Shown here piece by piece: positions 24,039 through 33,838 of a stretch of 61,621 nucleotides of DNA. The position numbers and the translations under genes were made by a program. Where the stretch lies: assembly GCA_013215565.1 (NCBI GenBank), contig JABSQV010000013.1:1-61621 (forward strand), read 5' to 3'. The stretch's first letter is position 1. Every line of letters starts with the position of its first letter. This DNA is from Myxococcales bacterium (GTDB lineage Bacteria; Myxococcota_A; UBA9160; SZUA-336). The notes below the pieces were generated by a model. It was not told where the DNA came from. It saw only the letters and a list, made by a program, of their open reading frames with translations, and did no database searches.

Positions 24039-24857
24039 ATGGCTGATCCGGAACGGCACCTGGCGGTCGAGCGCAGCGATGGGATCATGACGCTCCGCAT
24101 GAATCGTCCCAGCGTGCGAAATTCTCTTAGCCCCCAGATGCTCGTCCAGCTTGCCGAGGCCTGGCACGAATTTCGGGACAGCCCCGAACTGCGTGTAGCG
24201 ATTCTGACGGGCGCCGGGGACGAGGACTTCTGCGCGGGTGGCGACCTGAAGCTCACGATGCCGCTCGTGACGGGCGCGCGTCAGCCCGAAGACGAATGGG
24301 ACCACCGCCTGCTCGCGGACATGGGCCAGTTCACGGACGCGATCCTCCGCGGTTTCGAGTTGTACAAGCCCGTGATCGCGGCCGTGAATGGAAATGCGCT
24401 CGGCGGCGGGACCGAATTGACGAACGCCTGCGACCTGCGGGTAGCGGCCGAGCATGCGGTATTCGGAACTCCTGAGGCACGCGTCGGCCTGCTTCCGGGT
24501 GGCGGCTCGATCAGTCGTCTCCCGCGCCAGATTCCGTATGCGCGCGCAATGGAGATGCTGCTCATCGGCGACTCGTTTTCTGCGGAGCAGGCTCTCGAGA
24601 TGGGATTGCTGAACTACGTAGTGCCCGCCGACCAGTTGATGAACCGCGCGCGCGAACTGGCCTTCCGGCTGGCCGAAAACGGTCCACTGGCCGTACGCAA
24701 GATCAAGGAAGGTGTGGTTCGTTCGAGCGGGGAAACGCTGGAACGGGCACTCGAGATTGAGAACGAGGTGTCGGCGGCCGTGATGAGTTCGAAAGATGCG
24801 CGTGAGGGGCCGCGCGCGTTTGCCGAAAAGCGCAAGCCACGCTTCATCGGCGAGTAG
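24039..24857 (+). CDS. Enoyl-CoA hydratase (EchA19-like)
   Basis: A 272-residue crotonase that keeps both catalytic glutamates: GGGTELTNACDLR and FGTPEARVGLLPGGGSISR, unlike the truncated crotonase at the start of the window. The oxyanion loop is DEDFCAGGDLKL. It should hydrate the enoyl-CoA made by the acyl-CoA dehydrogenase pair encoded upstream. AAAGGAGAGAGCG precedes the ATG, 11 bp after the ligase stop. In Mycobacterium tuberculosis echA19 is also next to fadD19. Last gene of the operon. Confidence 0.92.
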   Translation: MADPERHLAVERSDGIMTLRMNRPSVRNSLSPQMLVQLAEAWHEFRDSPELRVAILTGAGDEDFCAGGDLKLTMPLVTGARQPEDEWDHRLLADMGQFTDAILRGFELYKPVIAAVNGNALGGGTELTNACDLRVAAEHAVFGTPEARVGLLPGGGSISRLPRQIPYARAMEMLLIGDSFSAEQALEMGLLNYVVPADQLMNRARELAFRLAENGPLAVRKIKEGVVRSSGETLERALEIENEVSAAVMSSKDAREGPRAFAEKRKPRFIGE

Positions 24858-24895
24858 CGGATCGCGAGAGCCCGCGTCGCGCGCCGGGGTCGCTG

Positions 24896-26644
24896 CTAGC
24901 GGCGGACGTTGGCCATGAACTCGTCGCGCCAGCCCTTCCAGACATCGTGGTCGCCCTTGAGCCCCATCAGGGCCTCCTTGACCTTGGAGATCCCGAAGCC
25001 CCAGGCCTCGCCGACGCTGATCGTGGGTGGCATCGTGAGCTCACCCGGGCTCACCACTGCGTCGATGATGAAAGGCTTGGGCGACGCGATCGCCTGCTCG
25101 ATCGCGGGCACGATGTCCTTCGCGTGCTCGACGCGGACGCCGGCTCCGCCACAGGCCTCTGCGTAGGCCGCAAAGTCGGGGTTCAGGAGCTCCGTCGCGG
25201 CGGGAAATACCGGAAGGCCCGAAACTTCCATCTCCATCTTGACGAAGCCGAGTTCGCTGTTGTTGAAGACAATCACCTTGATCGGCCAGTCGAAACGAAC
25301 CGCGGTCACGAAGTCGTTCATCGACATTCCGAAGCCACCGTCACCGCAGAAGGCCCAGACCTGGCGCGAGGGGTCGAGCGCCGCAGCCCCGAGTGCGACC
25401 GGGAGCCCCGCGCCGAGGGACCCGTGGTTGAAGGATCCCGCCATACGCCGGCCACCGTCCATCCGGACCTGACGCGCGACCCAGACCGTGCACTCTCCCA
25501 CGTCGACTGCGAAGAAGGCGTCGTCCGTCGCCCGGTCGCTGATGGCTCTGGCGAAGAGCTGTGGATGGAGTGGTTCATCGGTCCGGGAGAGATCGGCCTG
25601 CCGTTCCATCTGAGCCAGCCACCGATCGCGGAGCACGATCAGGTGTTTGAGAAAGCCCGCGTCGTTCGCCCCCTGGGCTCTGGGCGCGAGGGCGGCGAGG
25701 GTGTCTCTCACGGTTCCCACCAGTCCCAGCGTTACCGGGGCCCGGCGGCCGATGTGGTCGACCCGCGAGTCCACCTGGATGATGGAGATACCGTCGGGGA
25801 TGAACTCGTCATATGGGAAGTCGGTGCCGAGCATCAGCAGCACGTCGCAATCCCAGACGGCGTGGTAGCCTGCCGGGTTTCCGATCAGGCCGGTCATGCC
25901 CACGACGTTTCCGTCGGAATAGTCAAAAATGTCCTTGGCTCGGAGCGTGTGCACGATCGGCGCACCCAGCTGCTCGGAGAGCGCCAGCACCTCGTCACGC
26001 GCGTCGCGGCAACCGACCCCGCAGAACAGCGTGATCCGCTTTCCCCGACGAATCAGTTCTGCCGCCTTCTCGATCTCGGCATCTGACGGCACGAGTATGG
26101 ACGCGCTGTGGATCAACGGGTGCTTGAAGTGCTGACTCGGAACCTTCGCGGAAATCACGTCGGAGGGCAGCTCGATCCGGACGACCGCGTGCTCGTTGAG
26201 TGCCTTCTGCACCGCGATCTCGACCATCCGCGGGACCTGTTTGGGCGAGTCGATGATGGCCTGGTACGCGCAGATGTCGTCGAACATCTTGGTCAGGTCG
26301 ATTTCCTTGTGGAAGTCGCTCCCACGCTCGCTGCGCGGCACCTGGCCGGTGATCGCCACGACGCCGCCGCCCTCCTTCTTCGCGTTGTAGAGCCCGTTGA
26401 TCAGGTGGAGCGCCCCCGGGCCGGTCGTACCCGCGCAGACTCCGATTCCGCCCGTGAGTTCGGCCTGGGCGTAGGCGGCGTAGCCCGCATGTTCTTCGTG
26501 CCGAACCCCGATCCAGCGAAAGCGGTCGTCTTTGCGGATTGCCTCGAGGAATGGGTTCAGGGCGTCCCCGGTGACGCCGAAGATGTCGCTTGCCCCAGCT
26601 TCGGCCAGGACATCCAGCAGGCTCTCCGAGATCGTCTGACTCAT
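24896..26644 (-). CDS. poxB: Thiamine-diphosphate enzyme, pyruvate:quinone oxidoreductase (PoxB) type
   Basis: A 582-residue ThDP/FAD enzyme. The N-terminal domain carries the catalytic Glu in IGVRHEEHAGYAA, the central domain the FAD-type fold, and the C-terminal domain the ThDP motif GDGGFGMSMNDF ending in FNN. FGVTGDALNPFLEAIRKDD and GPGALHLINGLYNAKKEGG match pyruvate oxidase/PoxB rather than acetolactate synthase. It would decarboxylate pyruvate to acetate and pass electrons to quinone at the membrane. A membrane-binding C-terminal helix as in E. coli PoxB is not obvious. Other 2-oxoacid decarboxylating enzymes remain possible. ATG follows CCGGAGAGAAAG. Confidence 0.82.
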   Translation of the reverse strand: MSQTISESLLDVLAEAGASDIFGVTGDALNPFLEAIRKDDRFRWIGVRHEEHAGYAAYAQAELTGGIGVCAGTTGPGALHLINGLYNAKKEGGGVVAITGQVPRSERGSDFHKEIDLTKMFDDICAYQAIIDSPKQVPRMVEIAVQKALNEHAVVRIELPSDVISAKVPSQHFKHPLIHSASILVPSDAEIEKAAELIRRGKRITLFCGVGCRDARDEVLALSEQLGAPIVHTLRAKDIFDYSDGNVVGMTGLIGNPAGYHAVWDCDVLLMLGTDFPYDEFIPDGISIIQVDSRVDHIGRRAPVTLGLVGTVRDTLAALAPRAQGANDAGFLKHLIVLRDRWLAQMERQADLSRTDEPLHPQLFARAISDRATDDAFFAVDVGECTVWVARQVRMDGGRRMAGSFNHGSLGAGLPVALGAAALDPSRQVWAFCGDGGFGMSMNDFVTAVRFDWPIKVIVFNNSELGFVKMEMEVSGLPVFPAATELLNPDFAAYAEACGGAGVRVEHAKDIVPAIEQAIASPKPFIIDAVVSPGELTMPPTISVGEAWGFGISKVKEALMGLKGDHDVWKGWRDEFMANVRR

Positions 26645-26685
26645 GACTTTCTCTCCGGTATTTCGATTAGAGGATGCTAGTGGAA

Positions 26686-26701
26686 CTCGCGTCTGCGCGA
26701 G
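26686..26701 (-). terminator. Hairpin after the sdh operon
   Basis: CTCGCG and CGCGAG form a perfect 6-bp stem with a 4-base loop three bases after the stop of the TPR gene. Only a short TTCC follows on the minus strand, so it may pause or partly terminate transcription, or protect the 3' end, rather than act as a strong intrinsic terminator. Confidence 0.4.
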
Positions 26702-26704
26702 ATC

Positions 26705-27205
26705 CTACTCGATCATGTGTTCTTCGTGTTCTTCCGGGTCGGGAATACAGTGCGGATTGCGCATGATCAGGCGCGCACAGGTGTTCCAGCGCAGAATCGG
26801 ATTGTCGTTCGCGGGCTGCCTCAATCGCTTGGCTTCTTGGTACTGCTCCATGGCGTGCTGGAACCACTCCCAGGCCACGAAGCCCGAGCGCCTGCCTCTC
26901 TGGCGCAGTTGGTATTTCCCCTGGCGCTCGCAGATGATGCCTCCGTAATAGGCTCGGTCGTATGCGCTGCTGAGCCGCGGCAGGATCTCGCGCGAGCGTT
27001 CCACCTGGCCCGGTAGGCCGAGGGTAAACTGGTCAGTCCGGGCGAGCAGCAGCAGGATCAGGCCCTGCTGGTTTTCGGGTTCCATCTCGAGCACATCCAG
27101 GCAGATGCTCTCGGCCGAAGCCGACTCTCCCGTCAGCCGATAGTGCTCAGCCTTTTCCATGGCCGCCGGAATCGATGCGGGTGCGATCTTTTCCAGTTCG
27201 TACAT
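26705..27205 (-). CDS. TPR-like protein at the end of the sdh operon
   Basis: A 166-residue helical protein. AMEKAEHYRLTGESASAESI followed by CLDVLEMEPENQQGLI is a tetratricopeptide unit, and the segment around YYGGIICERQGKYQLRQ and WFQHAMEQYQEAKRL forms further TPR-type helices. It ends in a conserved-looking RWNTCARLIMRNPHCIPDP. It begins 41 bp after sdhB and is probably co-transcribed, so a role in assembly or regulation of succinate dehydrogenase is possible; this rests on location only. Confidence 0.75.
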   Translation of the reverse strand: MYELEKIAPASIPAAMEKAEHYRLTGESASAESICLDVLEMEPENQQGLILLLLARTDQFTLGLPGQVERSREILPRLSSAYDRAYYGGIICERQGKYQLRQRGRRSGFVAWEWFQHAMEQYQEAKRLRQPANDNPILRWNTCARLIMRNPHCIPDPEEHEEHMIE

Positions 27206-27246
27206 TGCTCGGTCTCCGCCCTCAGTCTAATCGAGACGGGGGCTAC

Positions 27247-28023
27247 TCACTGAGAATCCATGGGGCCGTCGCGTTTGATGGGCCGTCGCAATGTCGCTGT
27301 CAGGTAATCACGGTTCATGCGGCCGATAAACTTGATGCTGATCTCCTTGGGGCATGCGGCCTCACACTCCGCGTAGTTCCGGCAGCTGCCGAACCCCTCG
27401 TGTTCCATCTGCGCCACCATCCTGGTGACACGCGTATAACGCTCCGGCTGCCCCTGCGGCAGGATCCCCAGATGCGAGACCTTAGCGGCGGTATAGAGCA
27501 TTGCGGCGCCGTTCGGGCAGGCTGCGACGCAGGCCCCGCAGCCGATGCAACAGGCCGCATCCAGCGCCTCTTCGGCCAACGCATTCTCGATCGGGATTGA
27601 GTTCGGCTCGGGCTTCGGTCCGGAGTGGACGCTGATGTAGCCGCCCGCCTGCATGATCCGATCGAATGCGGAGCGATCGACCACGAGGTCACGCAGCAGC
27701 GGAAAGGCTGCGGCCCGCCAGGGTTCTACCGAGATTTCCTCCCCGTCCTCGAACTGGCGCATGTACAGCTGGCAGGTCGTGGTGGCGCGCGCGGGACCGT
27801 GCGCTTGTCCGTTGATCACCATCGAGCACATTCCGCAGATGCCTTCGCGACAATCCGAGTCGAAAGCGACGGGTTCCTCGCCGCCCACGGTCAGCTGCTC
27901 GTTGAGCAGGTCCATCATTTCGAGGAAGGACATGCCCGGCGTAACGCCGTCCACGTCGTAACGGACCATCTGCCCGGGCTCGCTGTGGCTCCGCTGCCGC
28001 CAGATCTTCAGAGTGAAATTCAC
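27247..28023 (-). CDS. sdhB: Succinate dehydrogenase/fumarate reductase iron-sulfur subunit
   Basis: A 258-residue SdhB. The [2Fe-2S] plant-ferredoxin domain has [18 protein letters not shown], and the C-terminal domain carries [14 protein letters not shown] and [10 protein letters not shown] for the [4Fe-4S] and [3Fe-4S] clusters. It transfers electrons from the flavoprotein to quinone in the membrane subunit. GTG start overlaps the sdhA stop by 4 bp (GTGA), giving coupled translation. Third gene of sdhC-A-B. Confidence 0.95.
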   Translation of the reverse strand: MNFTLKIWRQRSHSEPGQMVRYDVDGVTPGMSFLEMMDLLNEQLTVGGEEPVAFDSDCREGICGMCSMVINGQAHGPARATTTCQLYMRQFEDGEEISVEPWRAAAFPLLRDLVVDRSAFDRIMQAGGYISVHSGPKPEPNSIPIENALAEEALDAACCIGCGACVAACPNGAAMLYTAAKVSHLGILPQGQPERYTRVTRMVAQMEHEGFGSCRNYAECEAACPKEISIKFIGRMNRDYLTATLRRPIKRDGPMDSQ

Positions 28024-29936
28024 GTCTTGTAATTCCTCTGCGCGAGCGGCAGGGCGTCAAAGGATAGGGGTTCCTTGGTGGGCTCAGGAACTACGCCTTC
28101 GCCGGCATGCTCCCAGACTGTGACGTGCGCAAAATTTACGTCGTCTCGAAGGGCTTCCCCTTTCTCGGTCGCGTGTTCTTCTCGGAAGTGGCAGCCGCAG
28201 GACTCGTTTCGAAGCAGCGCATCGCGGCACATCAGTTCCGCGCAGTCGAGAAAGTCCTCGACTCGCCCGGCTTCCTCGAGGCTCTGGTTGAGGTCGGATC
28301 CGCTGCCTGGAATACAGAGTTCTGTTCGGAAGCGTTCGCGGAGCTTCGGAATCTCGCCCAGGGCCGCCTGCAGGCCCGTAGCATTCCGCGCGATGCCGCA
28401 GTGGTCGCGCATCACTTGTCCCAGTTCGCGGTGAATCGACGCCGCACTTCTGGAGCCGCGGATCGAAATCAGGCCATCGATTCGATCTCGGACGTCTCGC
28501 TCCACATCGGAGAACGCGCTGTGATTGGTGTCGATCTCGCCGTAGGGGTGGCGGCTCAGGTAGTCTCCGATCGTCACCGGGATGATGAAATAGCCGTCCG
28601 CCAGGCACTGCATCATGGAACTCGCTCCCAGCCGGTTTGCGCCGTGGTCCGAGAAGTTCGCCTCGCCGATCGCGAAGAGCCCGGGAAGCGTGGTCATCAG
28701 GTCGTAGTCCACCCAGAGTCCGCCCATCGTGTAGTGCGGCGCGGGGTAGATGCGCATCGGCGTCTTCCACGGACTCTCCCCGGTAATCCGTTCGTACATT
28801 TCGAACAGGTTCCCGTAGCGATCATCGATCAAGTCGCGGCCGTGATCCGCGATCGCGTCGCGGAAGTCGAGGTAGACCCCGTGCCCCGTGGGACCTACAC
28901 CCAGGCCGTCATCGCAGACGTTCTTGGCGTTGCGTGATGCGACATCGCGCGGAACCAGATTCCCGAATCGTGGATAGCGTTCTTCCAGGTAGTAGTAGCG
29001 GTCCTTTTCCGAGATTTCGCTCGGTGCCCGGGTGTCTTCGGAGTTTCGGGGAACCCAGATCCGACCGTCGTTGCGCAGCGATTCGCTCATCAGCGTGAGC
29101 TTCGACTGGTGCTCGCCGCTCGCGGGAATGCAGGTGGGGTGGATCTGGTTAAAGCAGGGGTTGGCGAAGGCGGCACCGCGCTTGTGCGCGCGCCAGGTGG
29201 CGGTCACATTACAGCCCTTGGCGTTGGTCGAGAGGTAGTAGATGTTCGAGTAGCCGCCGGTCGCGAGGACCACTGCCTCGGCGGCATGCGACGAAATCTG
29301 GCCTGTGACCAGATCGCGGACCACGATGCCGCGCGCCCGGCCGTCGATCACGACCAGGTCGAGGAACTCGGTTCGGGGGTACATGCGAACCCTTCCCGCA
29401 GCAATCTGTTGCGCGAGAGCCGAGCAAGCCCCGAGCAGCAGTTGCTGGCCGGTCTCCCCGCGGCAGTAGAAGGTGCGTTCCACCAGGACCCCGCCGAAGG
29501 ACCGGTTGGCCAGCATTCCCCCGTACTCTCGCGCGAAGGGGACCCCCTGCGCCACGGCCTGGTCGATGATCTGGGTACTGAGTTGCGCCAGCCGCCAGAC
29601 GTTGGCCTCGCGCGAGCGGTAGTCGCCACCCTTCTGGGTGTCGTAAAACAGACGGTAGACCGAGTCTCCGTCGTTTCGATAGTCCTTCGCGGCATTGATG
29701 CCGCCCTGTGCCGCGATACTATGCGCTCGCCGCGGGCTGTCCTGAAAGCAGAAGCAGTCGACCTGGTAGCCCATCGAGGCCATCGAGGCCGCGGCCGACG
29801 CACCGGCCAGACCGCTGCCGACGACGATCACGCGGTAGTGCGGTCGGTTGCGCGGGCCCACCAGACGCAGGTGATCGAGGTGGGTCTCCCACATCTGCTC
29901 GATCGGGGCTTCCGGGATCTTCGCCTCGAGATTCAT
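28020..29936 (-). CDS. sdhA: Succinate dehydrogenase/fumarate reductase flavoprotein subunit
   Basis: A 638-residue SdhA. FAD-binding [20 protein letters not shown]; the histidine that carries covalent FAD lies in [14 protein letters not shown]; active-site and C-terminal FAD segments are [15 protein letters not shown] and [20 protein letters not shown]. It oxidises succinate to fumarate in the TCA cycle. ATG 29936 follows AGAGGTAGCTGC and lies 4 bp after the sdhC stop; longer in-frame extension upstream overlaps sdhC and is not real. The sequence type goes with the single b558 membrane subunit found in deltaproteobacteria, Bacteroidetes and actinobacteria. Confidence 0.95.
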   Translation of the reverse strand: MNLEAKIPEAPIEQMWETHLDHLRLVGPRNRPHYRVIVVGSGLAGASAAASMASMGYQVDCFCFQDSPRRAHSIAAQGGINAAKDYRNDGDSVYRLFYDTQKGGDYRSREANVWRLAQLSTQIIDQAVAQGVPFAREYGGMLANRSFGGVLVERTFYCRGETGQQLLLGACSALAQQIAAGRVRMYPRTEFLDLVVIDGRARGIVVRDLVTGQISSHAAEAVVLATGGYSNIYYLSTNAKGCNVTATWRAHKRGAAFANPCFNQIHPTCIPASGEHQSKLTLMSESLRNDGRIWVPRNSEDTRAPSEISEKDRYYYLEERYPRFGNLVPRDVASRNAKNVCDDGLGVGPTGHGVYLDFRDAIADHGRDLIDDRYGNLFEMYERITGESPWKTPMRIYPAPHYTMGGLWVDYDLMTTLPGLFAIGEANFSDHGANRLGASSMMQCLADGYFIIPVTIGDYLSRHPYGEIDTNHSAFSDVERDVRDRIDGLISIRGSRSAASIHRELGQVMRDHCGIARNATGLQAALGEIPKLRERFRTELCIPGSGSDLNQSLEEAGRVEDFLDCAELMCRDALLRNESCGCHFREEHATEKGEALRDDVNFAHVTVWEHAGEGVVPEPTKEPLSFDALPLAQRNYKT

Positions 29937-29940
29937 GCAG

Positions 29941-30684
29941 CTACCTCTGCTGCTCGAACTGTTGTGTGAGTTGGGCTGCGGGCTTCGGCGCTTGCATGAG
30001 GCCGGAGTAGAAGGCCGCCGGGACCGAGGCGAAGGCGAGAAAGATCCCGATCGACACGGCCATGGCAAAGCGTCTCAGCCCCAGATTCCGGTCGGGATTA
30101 TCCAGTCCCAGCGACTGGAACAGGCTCCATGCACCGTGAAAGAGGTGCAGCGCCAGAATCAGCATGGCGACCGCGTAGAAACCCACGAAGTAGAGCTTGT
30201 GGAAGGCGAGGTAGAGGTTTGCGTAGACGCTCTCACCGAAGCCTGTCGAGCCGAGCGTTCCGGTCGTGAACTGAAGTAGATGCAGAACGATGAACAGGAT
30301 CAGAAAGGAGCCGGTGTAGAGCATCCAGCGCGCCGAGGGGGTTGCCTCCCGGCGCGCGGGCTTGTGGATGTATGCGACAGGGCGGGCGTCCCGGTTCTGC
30401 TTGGCGAGTTGGACGACGCACGCGATGTGGAGGCCCAGCGCCACGAGCAGCACGCAACGAATGGTCCAGAGCACGGTTGTGCGCGGGAAGAGCGGCTCGC
30501 CGACGGTACGCAGGAACTTCGAATACAGGTCGATGTCGTAGACGCCGGGAGCGGGATCCGGCAGGAAGGCCTTCAGGTTGCCGATCAGGTGAAACACCAG
30601 AAACGCAAGCAGGATCGCCCCGGTCGCGGCGACGATCGCCTTCTTTCCGATCACGCTCCGGTAGAAGGTCCCTACGCGCTGCAC
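29941..30684 (-). CDS. sdhC: Succinate dehydrogenase cytochrome b558 subunit
   Basis: A 247-residue membrane anchor with five predicted helices (for example [20 protein letters not shown] and [16 protein letters not shown]). Histidines in [22 protein letters not shown] and [12 protein letters not shown] are the candidate ligands for two b hemes, as in the diheme single-subunit type (TIGR02046-like). It reduces menaquinone or ubiquinone with electrons from SdhAB. GTG start with GAGGTGAGGC upstream. Promoter for the sdh operon must lie in 30685-30900 but no clear boxes are seen. Confidence 0.92.
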   Translation of the reverse strand: MQRVGTFYRSVIGKKAIVAATGAILLAFLVFHLIGNLKAFLPDPAPGVYDIDLYSKFLRTVGEPLFPRTTVLWTIRCVLLVALGLHIACVVQLAKQNRDARPVAYIHKPARREATPSARWMLYTGSFLILFIVLHLLQFTTGTLGSTGFGESVYANLYLAFHKLYFVGFYAVAMLILALHLFHGAWSLFQSLGLDNPDRNLGLRRFAMAVSIGIFLAFASVPAAFYSGLMQAPKPAAQLTQQFEQQR

Positions 30685-31113
30685 CGCCTCACCTCAAAAT
30701 GCCCCTGGGCTCGTCCGCGCCTTGCGCCAGCTTTTCGGGCCCCGCTCACCACAGGGCCTGGACACTCCGATGGCAATCGGGGTCCTTCTCCGAATCCAGG
30801 CCGGCCCCTTCACAGTTCCGAATGCGAGTGGTTCCCCCATCTCGACAAACTGCGTCGCCATCCTACCCCAGGCCCGGAACCGGCGTCGAGATCTTTGGGT
30901 CTCAGACCGAGCGCACCGCTGCGCTTGGGAATCGGACAGCTAGCGTGAGCTTTCCCCCGGGAGTTCCTCGCATTGATCGCGCCGCCAGCCGTCAGTCAAT
31001 CCGAGCAACGCGCTTTGGATCGACCGAGAGGTTGCACCAGCCCGCGTATCGCGGAAGTGCCCGGTGTATACTGCGGCCCGCTGTCGGGCCCTTCCGGGCG
31101 CGAGAAGGAACGG
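30685..31113. other. Divergent control region between sdh and caa3 operons
   Basis: A 429-bp gap with no convincing gene. On the plus side a TATACT -10 (31067-31072) is followed by a perfect hairpin (31075-31090). On the minus side there is only the sdhC ribosome site. The two respiratory operons may share regulation here. Confidence 0.45.
31067..31090 (+). promoter_or_regulatory. -10 box plus leader stem-loop of the caa3/bc operon
   Basis: TATACT at 31067-31072 is a good -10; no convincing -35 is seen. GGCCCG-ctgt-CGGGCC (31075-31090) would form a 6-bp stem at the 5' end of the transcript, about 25 bases before the subunit II start. A 5' hairpin can stabilise mRNA; other roles are speculative. 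Confidence 0.4.
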
Positions 31114-32151
31114 ATGCCTCTCACGCTGGTCACGCTGGTCAGGCTGGTCGCGGTGGTGCTGCTGGCTGGCGCTGCGGGAGCCGCTTCAGCCGCGGAATCC
31201 ATTCAGCCCCCGAGCATGTTTTCGCCGGTCTCGACTCCGGCAGCCGAGATTTTGGAACTCTCGTGGCTCGTGATCGGGATCACGGGCGCGATCTTCGTTG
31301 TCGTCGAAACGCTATTGCTCGTCGGGATCGTACGCTATCGGCGCGGGCGCAAGGACGACGGCCGCGAGCCGGCCCAGGTCTACGCAAGCGGCCCGATCGA
31401 GATGGCGTGGACGATCGTCCCCATCATCATCGTAGCGGTCCTCTTTCTCGTCACGACGCGCAGTATCGCGACGCTCCAGAAGGACAGCGCGCCGCCCGGC
31501 TGGTTGGACGTGACGCTGGTCGGGCACCAGTGGTGGTGGGAGTTCCGCTACCCCGAGTACGGAATCACGACGGCCAACGAGCTTCACGTTCCGACGAGTG
31601 GTCCCGGGGGCGGCCGGCCGACCTTTCTGACCCTGCACTCCGCCGACGTAATTCACAGTTTCTGGATTCCCCAGCTGGCGGGCAAGACCGATGTCATCCC
31701 CAACCGCGAGAATCACATGTGGATTGAGCCTCGCGAGTCGGGTCTCTTTGTGGGCCAATGCGCGGAGTATTGTGGAACCCAGCACGCGAACATGCTGATT
31801 CGCGTGATCGCCCATCCCCCTGAAGAGTTCGAGGCCTGGGTCCAATCCCAGCAGCAGGATGCGGTCGACGACCCCGAGGTACGCGCCGGTCGCAACCGCT
31901 TCCTGTCTACGGCCTGTGTGAATTGCCACCGCGTTACGGGGACCCGTGCCGATGGCAGCTTTGGCCCCGATCTTACGCACCTGATGAGCCGCGCGACCAT
32001 TGGCGCCGGGATCGTGGCGAACAACCGCGAAAACCTGATCGCGTGGGTGAAAGATCCGGATCACTTCAAGCCCGGAGCGCTGATGCCTGCAATGGGCCTC
32101 GGCGATCCGGAGGTGGAGCGGGTAGCGGACTACCTGCTCACGCTCCAGTAG
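31114..32151 (+). CDS. ctaC: Cytochrome c oxidase subunit II with fused C-terminal cytochrome c (caa3 type)
   Basis: A 345-residue subunit II. After a signal peptide (cleaved near ASAAESI) come two membrane helices, the hinge HQWWWEFRYPEYG, and the CuA site with HSFWIPQ and GQCAEYCGTQHANM (two Cys, Glu carbonyl, His, Met). The last 100 residues form a c-type cytochrome with CVNCHRVTGT and Met ligands near GALMPAMGLG, making this a caa3 oxidase that takes electrons from a membrane-bound c heme. ATG 31114 follows AGAAGGAAC. First gene of a long respiratory operon. Confidence 0.94.
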   Translation: MPLTLVTLVRLVAVVLLAGAAGAASAAESIQPPSMFSPVSTPAAEILELSWLVIGITGAIFVVVETLLLVGIVRYRRGRKDDGREPAQVYASGPIEMAWTIVPIIIVAVLFLVTTRSIATLQKDSAPPGWLDVTLVGHQWWWEFRYPEYGITTANELHVPTSGPGGGRPTFLTLHSADVIHSFWIPQLAGKTDVIPNRENHMWIEPRESGLFVGQCAEYCGTQHANMLIRVIAHPPEEFEAWVQSQQQDAVDDPEVRAGRNRFLSTACVNCHRVTGTRADGSFGPDLTHLMSRATIGAGIVANNRENLIAWVKDPDHFKPGALMPAMGLGDPEVERVADYLLTLQ

Positions 32152-32164
32152 GACGGCGTTTAGC

Positions 32165-33838
32165 ATGACGGTGATCGACAGCGAAGCAGTTGCAATCGGA
32201 GGGGTCCGTCAGGGCTGGCTCGACGCCCTTCACGGCTGGGTGACGACCGTCGATCACAAGCGCATCGGAATCCTGTACGTGGGGTCGGCGCTCTTCTTCA
32301 TGGTCATCGGCGGAGTCGAGATCTCGATCATCCGCCTGCAGCTTGCGCAGGCCGAAGCGCACCTCATCTCGCCGCAGACCTTCAACCGGCTCTTCACCAT
32401 GCACGGCACCACGATGATCTTCTTGTTCGGGATGCCGATGCTCTTCGGCATCGCGAACTTCGTGATTCCTCTCATGCTCGGCGCGCGTGATCTCGCGTTT
32501 CCGCGACTCAATGCCTTCGGTTTCTGGCTCTTTCTCTTCGGCGGGTTCCTGCTCTACTACAGTTATCTGGGTGCCGAGGGCCTGTATGGGGCGGGTTCGG
32601 CTCCCGACATCGGCTGGTTCGCGTACGCGCCCCTCACCTCCAAGACTTTCTCGCCAGGGAACAGCACCGACTACTGGATTCTGGCGATTCTGGTCAGTGG
32701 CTTCGGGTCCATGCTCACCTCGGTCAATCTGATTGCCACGACGCTCACGATGCGCTGCAAAGGCATGACGCTGATGCGCATGCCGATGATGGTCTGGATC
32801 ATGCTCGTGGTTTCCGTGCTGGTGGTGCTCGTGATCCCACCGCTGACGGCCGCCCAGGTCATGCTGCTCCTTGATCGCTTTCTCGGGGCGCATTTCTTCG
32901 ACGCGCAGGCCGGGGGTTCGGCGCTGTTATGGCAGCACCTGTTCTGGTTCTTCGGCCATCCCGAGGTCTACATCCTCATGCTGCCTGGCTTCGCGTACGC
33001 GTCAGAGATCATTCCGGTCTTCTCTCGGAAGGTGCTCTTTGGTTATCCCGCCATGGTCGCGGCCACAGTCGGCATCGGCGTCCTGAGCCTTGGCGTCTGG
33101 GCACATCACATGTTCGCGGTGGGGCTCTCGCGAGATCTGAACATCTTCTTCACGGGCTCGACACTGCTGGTCGCAGTACCGACCGGGATCAAAATCTTCA
33201 ACTGGCTCGGCACCATCTACGGGGGCAAGATCCGCTTCGATACCCCCATGCTCTTCTGCTTGGCCTTCCTGGCACAGTTCGTGGTCGCGGGCCTGACCGG
33301 AGTCATCCTGGCGATTGCTCCGCTGGATTGGCAGCTGAGTGATTCCTACTTCGTCGTAGCGCACTTCCACTACGTGATCGTGGGCGGCCTGCTGTTCACG
33401 ATCTTCGGGGCCATTTACTACTGGTTCCCGAAAGTCACCGGCCGGAGGCTCAGCGAGACGCTCGGCAGGTGGAACTTCTGGCTGTTGGTGATCGGCTTTC
33501 AGATCACGTTCACCACGATGCACGTCCAGGGTCTGCTCGGCATGCCCCGGCGCATCTACACCTACCCGGCCGATCGGGGCTGGGAGATCTGGAATCAGGC
33601 GACGTCGGTGGGCGTGGTGTTTCAGATCGCGGCCGTCGCGATCTTCGCGTTCAACGTGTGGCGCTCTCTGCGAAAGGGCCAGATCGCGGGCGACGATCCC
33701 TGGGATGCCTGGACCCTGGAGTGGTCGACCACCTCGCCGCCCCCGAGCTACAACTTCGAGACGATCCCGGAGGTACAGAGCCGACGGCCTCTCTGGGACC
33801 TGAAGCATCCCGACGACCCCGATGGGATACACGAATGA
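32165..33838 (+). CDS. ctaD: Cytochrome c oxidase subunit I
   Basis: A 557-residue heme-copper oxidase subunit I with 12 helices. TVDHKRIGILY at the N-terminus, heme-ligand His in FTMHGTTMIFLFGMP, the CuB His-Tyr in WQHLFWFFGHPEVYILMLPG, and HHMFAVGL for the other CuB histidines. VAHFHYVIVGG supplies the heme a and a3 ligands. The Tyr in PEVYI and the Glu of GHPEVY mark a type A1 enzyme. It begins 13 bp after subunit II and overlaps the subunit III start as ATGA. Confidence 0.96.
   Translation: MTVIDSEAVAIGGVRQGWLDALHGWVTTVDHKRIGILYVGSALFFMVIGGVEISIIRLQLAQAEAHLISPQTFNRLFTMHGTTMIFLFGMPMLFGIANFVIPLMLGARDLAFPRLNAFGFWLFLFGGFLLYYSYLGAEGLYGAGSAPDIGWFAYAPLTSKTFSPGNSTDYWILAILVSGFGSMLTSVNLIATTLTMRCKGMTLMRMPMMVWIMLVVSVLVVLVIPPLTAAQVMLLLDRFLGAHFFDAQAGGSALLWQHLFWFFGHPEVYILMLPGFAYASEIIPVFSRKVLFGYPAMVAATVGIGVLSLGVWAHHMFAVGLSRDLNIFFTGSTLLVAVPTGIKIFNWLGTIYGGKIRFDTPMLFCLAFLAQFVVAGLTGVILAIAPLDWQLSDSYFVVAHFHYVIVGGLLFTIFGAIYYWFPKVTGRRLSETLGRWNFWLLVIGFQITFTTMHVQGLLGMPRRIYTYPADRGWEIWNQATSVGVVFQIAAVAIFAFNVWRSLRKGQIAGDDPWDAWTLEWSTTSPPPSYNFETIPEVQSRRPLWDLKHPDDPDGIHE

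Noticed and set aside
28020..30068. Longer in-frame start for the SDH flavoprotein (30068)
   Set aside because: The extra 44 residues are Ser/Pro/Arg-rich and overlap the end of sdhC; ATG 29936 has a ribosome site and matches the family start.
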